Positions 6,451 to 12,532 of a stretch of DNA of 12,532 nt are shown in pieces. Where the stretch lies: assembly GCA_902778985.1 (NCBI GenBank), contig CACYZS010000017.1:1-12532 (forward strand), given 5' to 3'. Position numbers and translations under genes: made by a program. Source of the DNA: an uncultured Ruminococcus sp. (GTDB lineage: Bacteria; Bacillota; Clostridia; Oscillospirales; CAG-272). The notes under the pieces were generated by a model. The model worked only from the letters and a program-made list of their open reading frames with translations, did no database searches and was not told the origin of the DNA. The first letter of the stretch is position 1. Each line of letters opens with the position of its first letter.

Positions 6451-6456
6451 CTCCTT
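6451..6456 (-). promoter_or_regulatory. Ribosome binding site deciding the pgk start
   Basis: AAGGAG lies 8 nt before the ATG at 6440-6442 but only 2 nt before the ATG at 6446-6448, so the downstream ATG is the likely start. Confidence 0.8.
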
Positions 6457-6493
6457 TTCGGATAAAATTTCGGGGTTTCAAACATTCCATATT

Positions 6494-6522
6494 AATATAC
6501 CACATTCCGCCGTCTTCGTCAA
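6494..6522 (-). promoter_or_regulatory. Sigma-A-type promoter of pgk-tpiA
   Basis: On the minus strand TTGACG (6517-6522) and TATATT (6494-6499) are 17 bp apart. A TTTCACAAATTTG stretch just upstream holds a single Rex-like half-site but no full palindrome. Confidence 0.82.
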
Positions 6523-6612
6523 GGGGACGCCGCAAATTTGTGAAAAAAAAGACAAAGCCGGGAAAACGTCGGCAAAAAGAGAGGGGAAGCGGCGGGATTT
6601 GGGGCGGGACGA

Positions 6613-6641
6613 TTGATTTTTTCGCCCCGGCGTGATACAAT
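6613..6641 (+). promoter_or_regulatory. Sigma-A-type promoter of the BI-1-like/rsmG unit
   Basis: TTGATT (6613-6618) and TACAAT (6636-6641) are separated by 17 bp. An inverted repeat GGGGCG/CGCCCC (6601-6606 and 6623-6628) flanks the -35 box and could be an operator. Confidence 0.78.
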
Positions 6642-6655
6642 AGAAAAAAAGACTT

Positions 6656-6670
6656 CGCCCCCGAGGGGCG
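6656..6670 (+). other. Leader hairpin just before a ribosome binding site
   Basis: CGCCCC (6656-6661) pairs with GGGGCG (6665-6670) around a 3-nt loop. AAGGAG begins 4 nt after the stem. The hairpin starts about 8 nt after the predicted transcription start. Confidence 0.5.
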
Positions 6671-6685
6671 GAAAAGGAGTACGAT

Positions 6686-7429
6686 ATGAACGAATTTGAC
6701 GAAAACGAATCCCTGTCGTCCGAAAAACGGTACGGCGGTTTCGGCGGGAACAAGGGACGCGTGCGCGTGGACGCGGACGGCGACGCGGGCGGGATCTCGG
6801 TCACGAAGTATAACCTCGTCCTCGGCGGCGTTCTGCTCTGGGGCTTTCTCGCCAACGTCCTGATCTGTTTCTTCACCCGGAACGTCTCGCTGATCGACTA
6901 CGCGCTCCCGATCCTGATCGGCTATATCGTTTTGGCGTTGATCGGCTTTTTGTTGACGCGTTCGCACAGCGCGGTAGTCAGTTTCATCGGGTACAACTTC
7001 GTCGTGATCCCGCTGGGATTCTTTATCTCATTGTTCGTCTCCGGGTTCGAGCCGCTGCTGGTCGCGACGGCGTTCCTCGAAACGGCTGCCGTGACGCTCA
7101 CGATGATGCTGCTCTCGCTGATCTTCCCGCGCCTGTTTCTCTCGATGGGGCGGGCGCTCGGGATCACGCTGCTGATCGTGATCTTGGTGGAACTGATCGC
7201 CTCGGTCATCATGATCGCGACCGCAAGTTTCAACGACAATTTCTTTCTTCTGATCGACGCGATCGTCGTCGTGGTCTTCTCGCTCTATATCGGATACGAT
7301 TGGGCGGTCGCGCAGAGACGGTACCGCACGGTCGACGCCGCGGTGGACTCGGCGTGCGCGCTCTACCTTGACATCATCAACCTGTTCATCCGTCTGCTCT
7401 CGATTTTGGGAAGGAGAAGCCGGAAGTGA
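6686..7429 (+). CDS. Bax inhibitor-1/YetJ-like multi-pass membrane protein
   Basis: The product is 247 aa with a polar N-terminus (1-40) and about seven hydrophobic helices (roughly 43-64, 70-91, 96-119, 123-146, 156-180, 185-204 and 224-241). The C-terminal end [17 protein letters not shown] is the strongest family match; BI-1/TMBIM proteins end in a very similar helix. Asp205 in IGYDWAV and Asp229 in LYLDII are 24 residues apart, the same spacing as the Asp171-Asp195 pH-sensing pair of B. subtilis YetJ, a calcium leak protein. I infer a similar ion-leak or membrane-stress role, but the family is functionally loose. AAGGAG lies 6 nt before the ATG. The stop overlaps the rsmG start by 4 nt (GTGA), so the two are translationally coupled. 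Confidence 0.85.
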   Translation: MNEFDENESLSSEKRYGGFGGNKGRVRVDADGDAGGISVTKYNLVLGGVLLWGFLANVLICFFTRNVSLIDYALPILIGYIVLALIGFLLTRSHSAVVSFIGYNFVVIPLGFFISLFVSGFEPLLVATAFLETAAVTLTMMLLSLIFPRLFLSMGRALGITLLIVILVELIASVIMIATASFNDNFFLLIDAIVVVVFSLYIGYDWAVAQRRYRTVDAAVDSACALYLDIINLFIRLLSILGRRSRK

Positions 7430-8166
7430 AAACCGACGCCGCCGCTTTCCGCGCCGGATTGATCCGCGTGTTCGGGGAGAACGGACTGGGCGACTGTCTG
7501 ACGGGGGAGAGGGCGGACGCGCTGACCGCGTTCGCGTTTCGTCTGGCGGAAGAGAACGGGAAGTACAACCTGACCGCCCTGACCACCCCCGAAGAGACGA
7601 TCCTTCGTCATTTCGCCGACTGCGCGGCGCTGATCCCGCATCTCCCCGCGAACGGGAAGATCCTTGACGTCGGGTGCGGCGCGGGATTTCCCTCGCTGGT
7701 ACTGGCGATTCTCTGCCCCTCGCTTTCCGTCACCGCGCTTGACGCGACCGAAAAGAAGGTGAACTTCGTCCGCGAGACGGCGGAACTGCTCGGGCTGACC
7801 AATCTGTCGACGGCGACCGGGCGCGCGGAAACGTTGTCTTCTCCGGGGAGCAAACTCCGCGAGGCGTTCGACGCCGTGACGGCGCGCGCCGTCGCGCGGC
7901 TGGGCGTGCTTTCCGAACTCTGTCTGCCCTTCGTCAAGGTCGGGGGCACGTTCCTCGCGATGAAGGGACCGGCGGCGGAAGCGGAAGCCGGGGAAGCCGC
8001 GCGGGCGATCCCGCAACTCGGCGGGCGGCTCGAGGGCGTTTTCGCCCGGACCCTCTCGAACGGGACCGAGACCTTGACGCACGCGACGGTGAAGATCGAA
8101 AAGGTGAAAAAGACGCCGCCTGAGTATCCCAGAAATTACGCGCGGATCCTGAAAAAACCGCTCTGA
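7426..8166 (+). CDS. rsmG: 16S rRNA (guanine-527-N7)-methyltransferase
   Basis: RsmG (GidB) uses S-adenosylmethionine to methylate N7 of G527 in 16S rRNA; loss in other bacteria gives low-level streptomycin resistance. The 246-aa length is normal. Residues 46-65 (GKYNLTAL, then RHFADC) are the N-terminal signature, LDVGCGAGFPSL (80-91) is the SAM-binding loop, ALDATEKKVNF (105-115) carries the ribose-binding acid, and TARAVA (152-157) and FLAMKGP (176-182) complete the fold. The GTG start overlaps the upstream stop, and AAGGAG lies 9 nt before it. In many Firmicutes rsmG sits near gidA or parAB; here it is paired with a membrane protein instead. No convincing terminator follows, so some read-through into the next gene is possible. 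Confidence 0.96.
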   Translation: MKTDAAAFRAGLIRVFGENGLGDCLTGERADALTAFAFRLAEENGKYNLTALTTPEETILRHFADCAALIPHLPANGKILDVGCGAGFPSLVLAILCPSLSVTALDATEKKVNFVRETAELLGLTNLSTATGRAETLSSPGSKLREAFDAVTARAVARLGVLSELCLPFVKVGGTFLAMKGPAAEAEAGEAARAIPQLGGRLEGVFARTLSNGTETLTHATVKIEKVKKTPPEYPRNYARILKKPL

Positions 8167-8191
8167 AACGGTCGTTCGGGATCAAAAAAAC

Positions 8192-8220
8192 TTGACTTTT
8201 TTCAAACGGTGTGCTATAAT
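8192..8220 (+). promoter_or_regulatory. Sigma-A-type promoter of the acidic lipoprotein
   Basis: TTGACT (8192-8197) and TATAAT (8215-8220) are 17 bp apart. The -35 box lies between an A7 run and a T6 run, an AT inverted repeat that might also slow polymerase leaving rsmG. Confidence 0.88.
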
Positions 8221-8227
8221 AGACGCG

Positions 8228-8243
8228 CCGATCGGGAGATCGG
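8228..8243 (+). other. Hairpin at the predicted 5' end of the acidic lipoprotein mRNA
   Basis: CCGATC (8228-8233) pairs with GATCGG (8238-8243) around a GGGA loop. With the -10 box ending at 8220, transcription should start close to 8227, so the stem would form the very 5' end. Confidence 0.5.
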
Positions 8244-8289
8244 TGAAAAAACCACAAAAAAACCACGTACATTAAAAGGAGAAAAGACT

Positions 8290-9852
8290 ATGAAAACCAA
8301 ACTTCTTGCACTTTTGCTCTGCTTCGTGTTGGTTGCATCGCTGTTCCTGATGTCGGCGTGCAATCTTGGCAAAAAGAAGGGCAACGATTCTACCTCGACC
8401 GAAGCGCCTGCCGCCGACGTTGAAGTGACCGACGAACAGGCGCGTCAACTCGCGATCGCCGCTTTCCTGAAAGGCGTCGACGCGATCCGTAAGGGCGGCA
8501 TCGTCTTTACCGGCACGCTCACCGGTTCTTCGACCGAGAAGGTCAACAAAGACGAATCTGAAAACGAAGATGCCGAACCCGAGTTCAAGACCGAGAACTT
8601 CGATTTCTCCCTCAATCTGAAGTACAACGACGAGAAATTTTATGCGGTCGCGACCGCTTCCGAGGGCAAGTTCGAGGCGTACTACGACGGCGAACTGTTC
8701 GCGCTGCTCTCCACCGAAGGTGAAGACGTCGGCGGTACCGTCTTCTTCCTCGACGATTTTGTCGGCGAGATCCCGTTCGTTCCCGCGCTTGTCGGTGAAG
8801 GCGAAGACTACTCGGTCATCATCGATAAGGTCCTGGCTCTCTTCGATCTCGACAAGATCGCCGCGAACGTCACCGCTTCTTCCGCGGGCGTCGTCACCAT
8901 CAAGACCAACGGCACCACCTACACCGTTTCGGTTTCGTCCGACGCTATGTTCGACGCTGCCGTCGGTATCGTCAACGCCCTGAAGGATTCGGGCGACAAG
9001 CCGGCTTCCGCACTGTTCGACGCTCTGCTCGGAGCGGGCAGTTTTGCCAAACTCCAGGCGACGCTTGAGAAGTACAGCGGCACCGACACGCTTGACACCG
9101 TTCTGCCCGATCTCGAACAGGTCCTGACAGACCTCGGTATCAAGGTCGACGCTCTCTACGAGTTCATCGCTCCGTTCCTCGGCATTGAAGCCACGGAAGA
9201 ACTCAGCGCCGGTCAGCAGGTGAAGGCGTTCGCTACCAGTACGCTCGCCGAGATGACCGTCAACGACGCGCTCGGAATGGCGATGAACTTCTTCGGCATG
9301 GGCGAAAAAGAGCCCGAAGGATACGATGAAGGCGCAGTCGAACCGCTTCAGTCCGAAGGCCCCGGCGCAGAACCGGCAGCCGAAGAGGAAGAAGAGATCG
9401 GCATGACCTACGAGGCGATCGTTGCGATGATCCTCGGTTACGCCGAAATGAACGTGAACGACCTGATCCCTCTGCTGGATGAGATGGACGAAGAGCCGGA
9501 CGAAGGCGAAGAAGAGCAGACGCCCGTTCCCTTCGATATCGCGACCGAGGTCGCTCCCGCGCTCGAGTACATCGCCGCGCTCAAGGAGGCCATCAAACTG
9601 ACCGTGTCCGTGACCTGCGACGCGAGACTCAACCCGACGAACGTCGCGCTGTCTCTGGTGATCGACACCACCGGTCTTCCCGAAGATCTGCAGGATGAGG
9701 GTGAGGTCACCCAGATCAACCTGACCATCAACGCGGAGATCAAGTCCAACGTCGATATCACGCCTTCCGAAGCCATGCAGGCGAAGATCGCGGCTGAGGA
9801 AGCGGCTCGCGCCGATATCCCTGCCGAGGAAGAGGAAGAAGAGGGAGAATAA
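8290..9852 (+). CDS. Acidic surface lipoprotein of unknown function
   Basis: I do not recognise a named family. The product is 520 aa. The ATG is set by AAGGAG with 8-nt spacing, and the lipobox LMSAC gives lipidated Cys24. A Lys/Gly/Ser/Thr-rich linker follows, then residues 46-230 with alternating beta-rich stretches (FTGTLTGS, FDFSLNLKYNDEKFYAV, VVTIKTNGTTYTVSV), resembling half-barrel LolA/LppX-type folds only in general pattern. Residues 230-410 are mostly helical with two related segments, AEMTVND (320-326) and AEMNVND (385-391), each followed by an acidic linker (GEKEPEGYDEG; DEEPDEGEEEQ). A Glu run (365-369) separates them. Residues 415-490 return to beta pattern (KLTVSVTCD, NVALSLVID, INLTINAEI), and the tail ends in EEEEEEGE. 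The gene is monocistronic with its own promoter and terminator. Cation binding or wall association is possible but unproven. Confidence 0.85.
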   Translation: MKTKLLALLLCFVLVASLFLMSACNLGKKKGNDSTSTEAPAADVEVTDEQARQLAIAAFLKGVDAIRKGGIVFTGTLTGSSTEKVNKDESENEDAEPEFKTENFDFSLNLKYNDEKFYAVATASEGKFEAYYDGELFALLSTEGEDVGGTVFFLDDFVGEIPFVPALVGEGEDYSVIIDKVLALFDLDKIAANVTASSAGVVTIKTNGTTYTVSVSSDAMFDAAVGIVNALKDSGDKPASALFDALLGAGSFAKLQATLEKYSGTDTLDTVLPDLEQVLTDLGIKVDALYEFIAPFLGIEATEELSAGQQVKAFATSTLAEMTVNDALGMAMNFFGMGEKEPEGYDEGAVEPLQSEGPGAEPAAEEEEEIGMTYEAIVAMILGYAEMNVNDLIPLLDEMDEEPDEGEEEQTPVPFDIATEVAPALEYIAALKEAIKLTVSVTCDARLNPTNVALSLVIDTTGLPEDLQDEGEVTQINLTINAEIKSNVDITPSEAMQAKIAAEEAARADIPAEEEEEEGE

Positions 9853-9904
9853 CCGTTTCCGGTTCCTTTGACGGCTGATTGATAAGCGCCGTCGCTCCCC
9901 CAAA

Positions 9905-9940
9905 CAAAAAAACGCGTCCCGCAAGGGGCGCGTTTTTTTT
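9905..9940. terminator. Rho-independent terminator of the acidic lipoprotein gene
   Basis: ACGCGTCCC (9912-9920) pairs with GGGGCGCGT (9925-9933), with one G-T wobble and a GCAA tetraloop, followed by eight T's. The A-run before the stem makes it potentially bidirectional. Confidence 0.93.
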
Positions 9941-9984
9941 CATGTTTTTTGTTTGAAAAGGGGCGTTTTTTTCGGCGCGGGCGG

Positions 9985-10014
9985 TTGACAAATCGATCGC
10001 TTTCATTGTATAAT
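9985..10014 (+). promoter_or_regulatory. Sigma-A promoter of the kinase-argS unit
   Basis: TTGACA (9985-9990) and TATAAT (10009-10014) match the consensus exactly with an 18-bp spacer. The rest of 9853-10058 contains only the upstream terminator and an AT-rich leader of about 38 nt. Confidence 0.88.
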
Positions 10015-10043
10015 AACTTGGTTTAAAATGATTTCGACGCAAA

Positions 10044-10049
10044 GAGGAG
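10044..10049 (+). promoter_or_regulatory. Ribosome binding site deciding the kinase start
   Basis: GAGGAG ends 9 nt before the ATG at 10059. The ATG at 10050 directly abuts this site and cannot use it, so the shorter protein is preferred. Confidence 0.75.
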
Positions 10050-10058
10050 ATGAAGGGT

Positions 10059-10874
10059 ATGAAGATTTCGCTGGCGGGCGATCTCGGAAGCGGGAAAAGT
10101 ACGGTAACCGACCTGCTTCTTGCCGCGACCGGAGCCGAGCGTTACACGACGGGGAAGATCATGCGGGTCCTTGCCGCCTCGCGCGGAATGTCGATCGACG
10201 AGTTCAACCGCTCGATCGAGGGGGATCCCGAGGTCGACCGACTGATCGACAACGGTCTTCGCGCCCTGTCCGACGATGCGCGCGATCTTGTGATCGATTC
10301 GCGCATGGCGTGGTATTTCACGCGCGGCACCTTCCGCGTCTATATGACCACCGAACCCGTGATCGCCGCCGAACGCATCATGACGGCGGGACGGGACGGC
10401 GAGAGTTTCAAGACGCTTGACGAGGCGGTCGAACGCATCGCCGCCCGACGCGCGAGTGAAAAGAAACGCTATTACGACTTCTACGGCGTCGACATCACCG
10501 ACCTCTTCAACTACGACCTCGTGATCGACACGTCCTACGCCACACCGGAGCAGGTTGCGTCCGAGATCCTGAACGCCCTGGAAGCGTGGCAGGAAGACCC
10601 CTCGACCAAGCGTTGCCTGATCTGCCCGCGCCGCCTGCGTTATCGAAGCGACGTCAAAATCAATAAGGACGAGATCCGCGCCACTCACCAGTTGATCATG
10701 TCCGGCACGACGCTTCCGCTCTCCGACGTCTTTTTCGAGGACGGCGGGTTCTACCTGACCGGCAGTCCCGCACCCGCGTTCGGGATCATCGCGGACGGCT
10801 TTGCCTTCGTCCCCTGCCGTTTGGTGAAGGGGAAAGCGAAGGGTACCTATATCCGAATGGAGAATAAAATATGA
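10059..10874 (+). CDS. Cytidylate-kinase-like P-loop protein with extra C-terminal domain
   Basis: The product is 271 aa. Residues 1-180 fit the archaeal-type or AAA-like cytidylate kinase family: Walker A GDLGSGKST (7-15), a helical substrate region with YTTGKIMR (29-36), LVIDSRMAW (77-85) at the position of the nucleotide-contacting strand, an Arg-rich lid (RIAARRASEKKR, 126-137), and the closing strand DLVIDTS (153-159). It probably transfers phosphate from ATP to a nucleoside monophosphate or related small molecule, but CMP specificity is not shown. Residues 185-271 form an additional domain I cannot assign. It starts with CLIC (Cys186 and Cys189) and basic RRLRYR, then has IMSGTTLPLSDVFFEDGGFYL and a beta-rich end. 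The distribution of that domain is not known to me. The stop overlaps the argS start (ATGA), so expression is tied to arginyl-tRNA synthetase. Confidence 0.8.
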   Translation: MKISLAGDLGSGKSTVTDLLLAATGAERYTTGKIMRVLAASRGMSIDEFNRSIEGDPEVDRLIDNGLRALSDDARDLVIDSRMAWYFTRGTFRVYMTTEPVIAAERIMTAGRDGESFKTLDEAVERIAARRASEKKRYYDFYGVDITDLFNYDLVIDTSYATPEQVASEILNALEAWQEDPSTKRCLICPRRLRYRSDVKINKDEIRATHQLIMSGTTLPLSDVFFEDGGFYLTGSPAPAFGIIADGFAFVPCRLVKGKAKGTYIRMENKI

Positions 10875-12532
10875 TCACCTTGAAACGGAAGACCGCCGCG
10901 AAACTGGCGGATCTGGTTTCCGAACTCTACCCGGGTGCGTCGCTCTCGGCGGACGATCTTGCGGGTATGCTCGAATTCCCGCCCGACCCCGCGATGGGCG
11001 ACCTTGCGCTCCCGTGCTTCAAACTGTCGCGTTCCCTGCACGCCTCCCCCGTCGCCATCGCCGACGCGCTCGCTCCGAAAATGGCGGGCGACGAGATCGC
11101 GCGCGCCGAGGCGGTCAAGGGTTACCTGAACTTCTTTATCGACGGCGCGGCGTTCTCCGCGCGCGTCCTCTCCGAGATCGAGGAGAAGGGCGACAAGTAC
11201 GGCTCGCCCGCCTGCGGGGCGGGTAAGACCGTCGTTCTCGACTATTCCTCCCCGAACGTCGCCAAACCCTTCCACATCGGGCATCTCGGCACCACCGTCA
11301 TCGGTCACTCGCTGAAACTGTTGCATCAGTTCGCGGGTTACAACTGCATCGGGATCAACCACCTCGGAGACTGGGGCACCCAGTTTGGGAAAATGATCGT
11401 CGCCTACCGCAAGTGGGGCAACCGCGAGGCGGTCGAGGAGGGCGAGTGCGACGAACTGGTGAAACTCTACGTCCGCTTCCACGCCGAAGCCGAAAAGGAC
11501 GAAACACTGATCGAAGAGGCGCGCGCCGAGACCAAAAAACTCGAACAGCACGATCCCGACAACCTCGCGCTCTGGAAATGGTTCATCGAGATCTCGCTTC
11601 GCGAGTATCAGAAGACCTATCGCCAACTCGGGATCACCTTTGACTCCTACAACGGCGAGAGTTTCTACATCGACAAGATGTCCGAGCAGGTCGAACTGCT
11701 GAAAAAGAAAGGACTGCTCACCCTCGACGACGGGGCTTCGGTGGTCCGTCTGGATCAGTACAATATGCCGGTCTTCCTGATCCTGCGCAGCGACGGCACC
11801 ACGCTCTACCCGACCCGCGACATCGCGGCGGCGGTCTATCGGGCGCGCACCTACCACTTCGATAAGTGCATCTACGTCACCAGCGCGGGGCAGTCGCTCC
11901 ACTTCGCGCAATTGTTCAAGGTGATCGAACTGATGGGGTACGAATGGTATAACAAACTCGTGCACGTCCCCTACGGAACCGTCAGCGTCAACGGCGAGAA
12001 ACTCGCCACCCGTACCGGCAACGTCGTGCTGCTGAAAGACCTGTTCGCCGAGGCGATCGAGAAGGTCAAGCGCATCAGCGCCGAGAAGAACGGCGGCGTC
12101 CCCTGCTCGGACGAGATCGCGGAGGCGGTCGGCGTCGGGGCGGTGGTCTTCCACTACCTCTCGAACAACCGGATGCGCGACATCAACTTCATTCTCGAGG
12201 ACGCGCTTTCCTTCGACGGGAACACCGGTCCCTACGCCCAGTACACCTACGCGCGTACCTGCTCGGTACTTGCCAAGGCGGGCAACCGCGGCAACTTCAC
12301 CGGCGGGGACCTGAACGACGCCGAGATCACGCTGGCGAAAACGCTGGCGACCTTCCCCGATCGGGTGAGGGCGGCGCTCGACGGCTACGAACCGTCCGAG
12401 ATCACGCGCTTTATCCTCGACCTCTGCGCCGCCTACAACCGCTTCTATCACGATTGCCCGATCGTCACGGCGGAAGACGAGCGCGAGAAGAACAACCGCG
12501 TCGCCCTGACGGCGGCGGTCAATACCGTCCTC
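10871..12532 (+). CDS. argS: Arginyl-tRNA synthetase, 3' end cut by right edge
   Basis: The class I synthetase charges tRNA-Arg with arginine using ATP and needs tRNA for amino-acid activation. 554 codons are present and the frame is open to the edge. Family lengths suggest only about 10-35 residues are missing. Residues 1-110 form the Arg-tRNA synthetase N-terminal domain that contacts the tRNA elbow. YSSPNVAKPFHIGHLG (125-140) contains the HIGH motif (135-138). NHLGDWGTQFGKM (163-175) is characteristic of ArgRS, and LYPTRDIAAA (312-321) lies in the core. GEKLATRTGN (375-384) replaces the class I KMSKS loop, as in many bacterial ArgRS. NTGPYAQYTYAR (451-462) begins the helical DALR anticodon-binding domain. 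GGAG lies 8 nt before the ATG, which overlaps the upstream stop codon. Confidence 0.97.
   Translation, partial: MITLKRKTAAKLADLVSELYPGASLSADDLAGMLEFPPDPAMGDLALPCFKLSRSLHASPVAIADALAPKMAGDEIARAEAVKGYLNFFIDGAAFSARVLSEIEEKGDKYGSPACGAGKTVVLDYSSPNVAKPFHIGHLGTTVIGHSLKLLHQFAGYNCIGINHLGDWGTQFGKMIVAYRKWGNREAVEEGECDELVKLYVRFHAEAEKDETLIEEARAETKKLEQHDPDNLALWKWFIEISLREYQKTYRQLGITFDSYNGESFYIDKMSEQVELLKKKGLLTLDDGASVVRLDQYNMPVFLILRSDGTTLYPTRDIAAAVYRARTYHFDKCIYVTSAGQSLHFAQLFKVIELMGYEWYNKLVHVPYGTVSVNGEKLATRTGNVVLLKDLFAEAIEKVKRISAEKNGGVPCSDEIAEAVGVGAVVFHYLSNNRMRDINFILEDALSFDGNTGPYAQYTYARTCSVLAKAGNRGNFTGGDLNDAEITLAKTLATFPDRVRAALDGYEPSEITRFILDLCAAYNRFYHDCPIVTAEDEREKNNRVALTAAVNTVL

Noticed and set aside
6530..6545. 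Possible Rex site upstream of pgk
   Set aside because: TTGTGAA occurs as one half only; no matching inverted half lies at the right distance.
8167..8215. Possible terminator after rsmG
   Set aside because: There is only an A-run/T-run pairing around the -35 box and no GC stem, so it is better explained as promoter sequence.
8272..9924. Long minus-strand open frame opposite the acidic lipoprotein
   Set aside because: The plus-strand gene has a promoter, ribosome binding site, signal peptide and terminator. The antisense frame is Arg/Asp/Val-rich without motifs and runs into the terminator.
10847..12451. Long minus-strand open frame opposite argS
   Set aside because: It is antisense to a clear arginyl-tRNA synthetase, shows no family motif and has no ribosome binding site. 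GC-rich third positions create long shadow frames.
1..12532. CRISPR array, tRNA, rRNA, insertion sequence or prophage
   Set aside because: No regularly spaced repeats, cloverleaf-like sequence, transposase or phage motifs were recognised. The only large repeat is the 102-bp paralog block.

Overview
The window looks like a core-genome segment of an uncultured, Gram-positive Bacillota (Clostridia-like) bacterium. The reasons are AGGAG-type ribosome binding sites, near-consensus sigma-A promoters, several signal-peptidase-II lipoproteins, a DUF1836 protein (a family I know mainly from Firmicutes) and GC-rich third codon positions. The taxon is an inference; no rRNA or other phylogenetic marker is present. 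Most of the content is housekeeping. No CRISPR array, tRNA, rRNA, insertion sequence or phage gene was seen.

Left part (1-2345, minus strand): two tandem lipoprotein genes. The first runs off the left edge and only its N-terminus is visible. The second (387-2225) is a complete surface lipoprotein with three InlB-like beta repeats and a NodB/CE4 polysaccharide deacetylase domain. Each has its own promoter. They share a 102-bp segment identical at 100 positions, while the flanking coding sequence has diverged.

Centre (2346-6442): glycolytic genes on the minus strand, in transcription order pgk, tpiA and then gap. A plus-strand gene for a DUF1836 MerR-like HTH protein lies between tpiA and gap. 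It is convergent with tpiA, with which it shares a bidirectional terminator, and divergent from gap. The gap upstream region is the richest regulatory region of the window. It holds two tandem sigma-A-type promoters, a perfect 7-4-7 palindrome (one mismatch per half-site from the clostridial Rex operator consensus) lying on the -10 box of the distal promoter, and a perfect 8-bp stem-loop at the predicted 5' end of the proximal transcript. pgk and tpiA form one transcription unit with a GC hairpin between them.

Right part (6443-12532, plus strand): a Bax inhibitor-1/YetJ-like membrane protein translationally coupled to rsmG; a stand-alone, very acidic 520-aa lipoprotein of unknown function; and a cytidylate-kinase-like P-loop protein with an unassigned C-terminal domain, coupled by an ATGA overlap to argS, which is cut by the right edge a little before its end.

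The window has nine recognisable sigma-A-type promoters; eight have a spacer of exactly 17 bp and one of 18 bp. I do not see a clear new defence or mobile system. The best leads are the gap control region, the conserved-block lipoprotein pair, the acidic lipoprotein with an internal repeat, and the C-terminal domain of the kinase next to argS.
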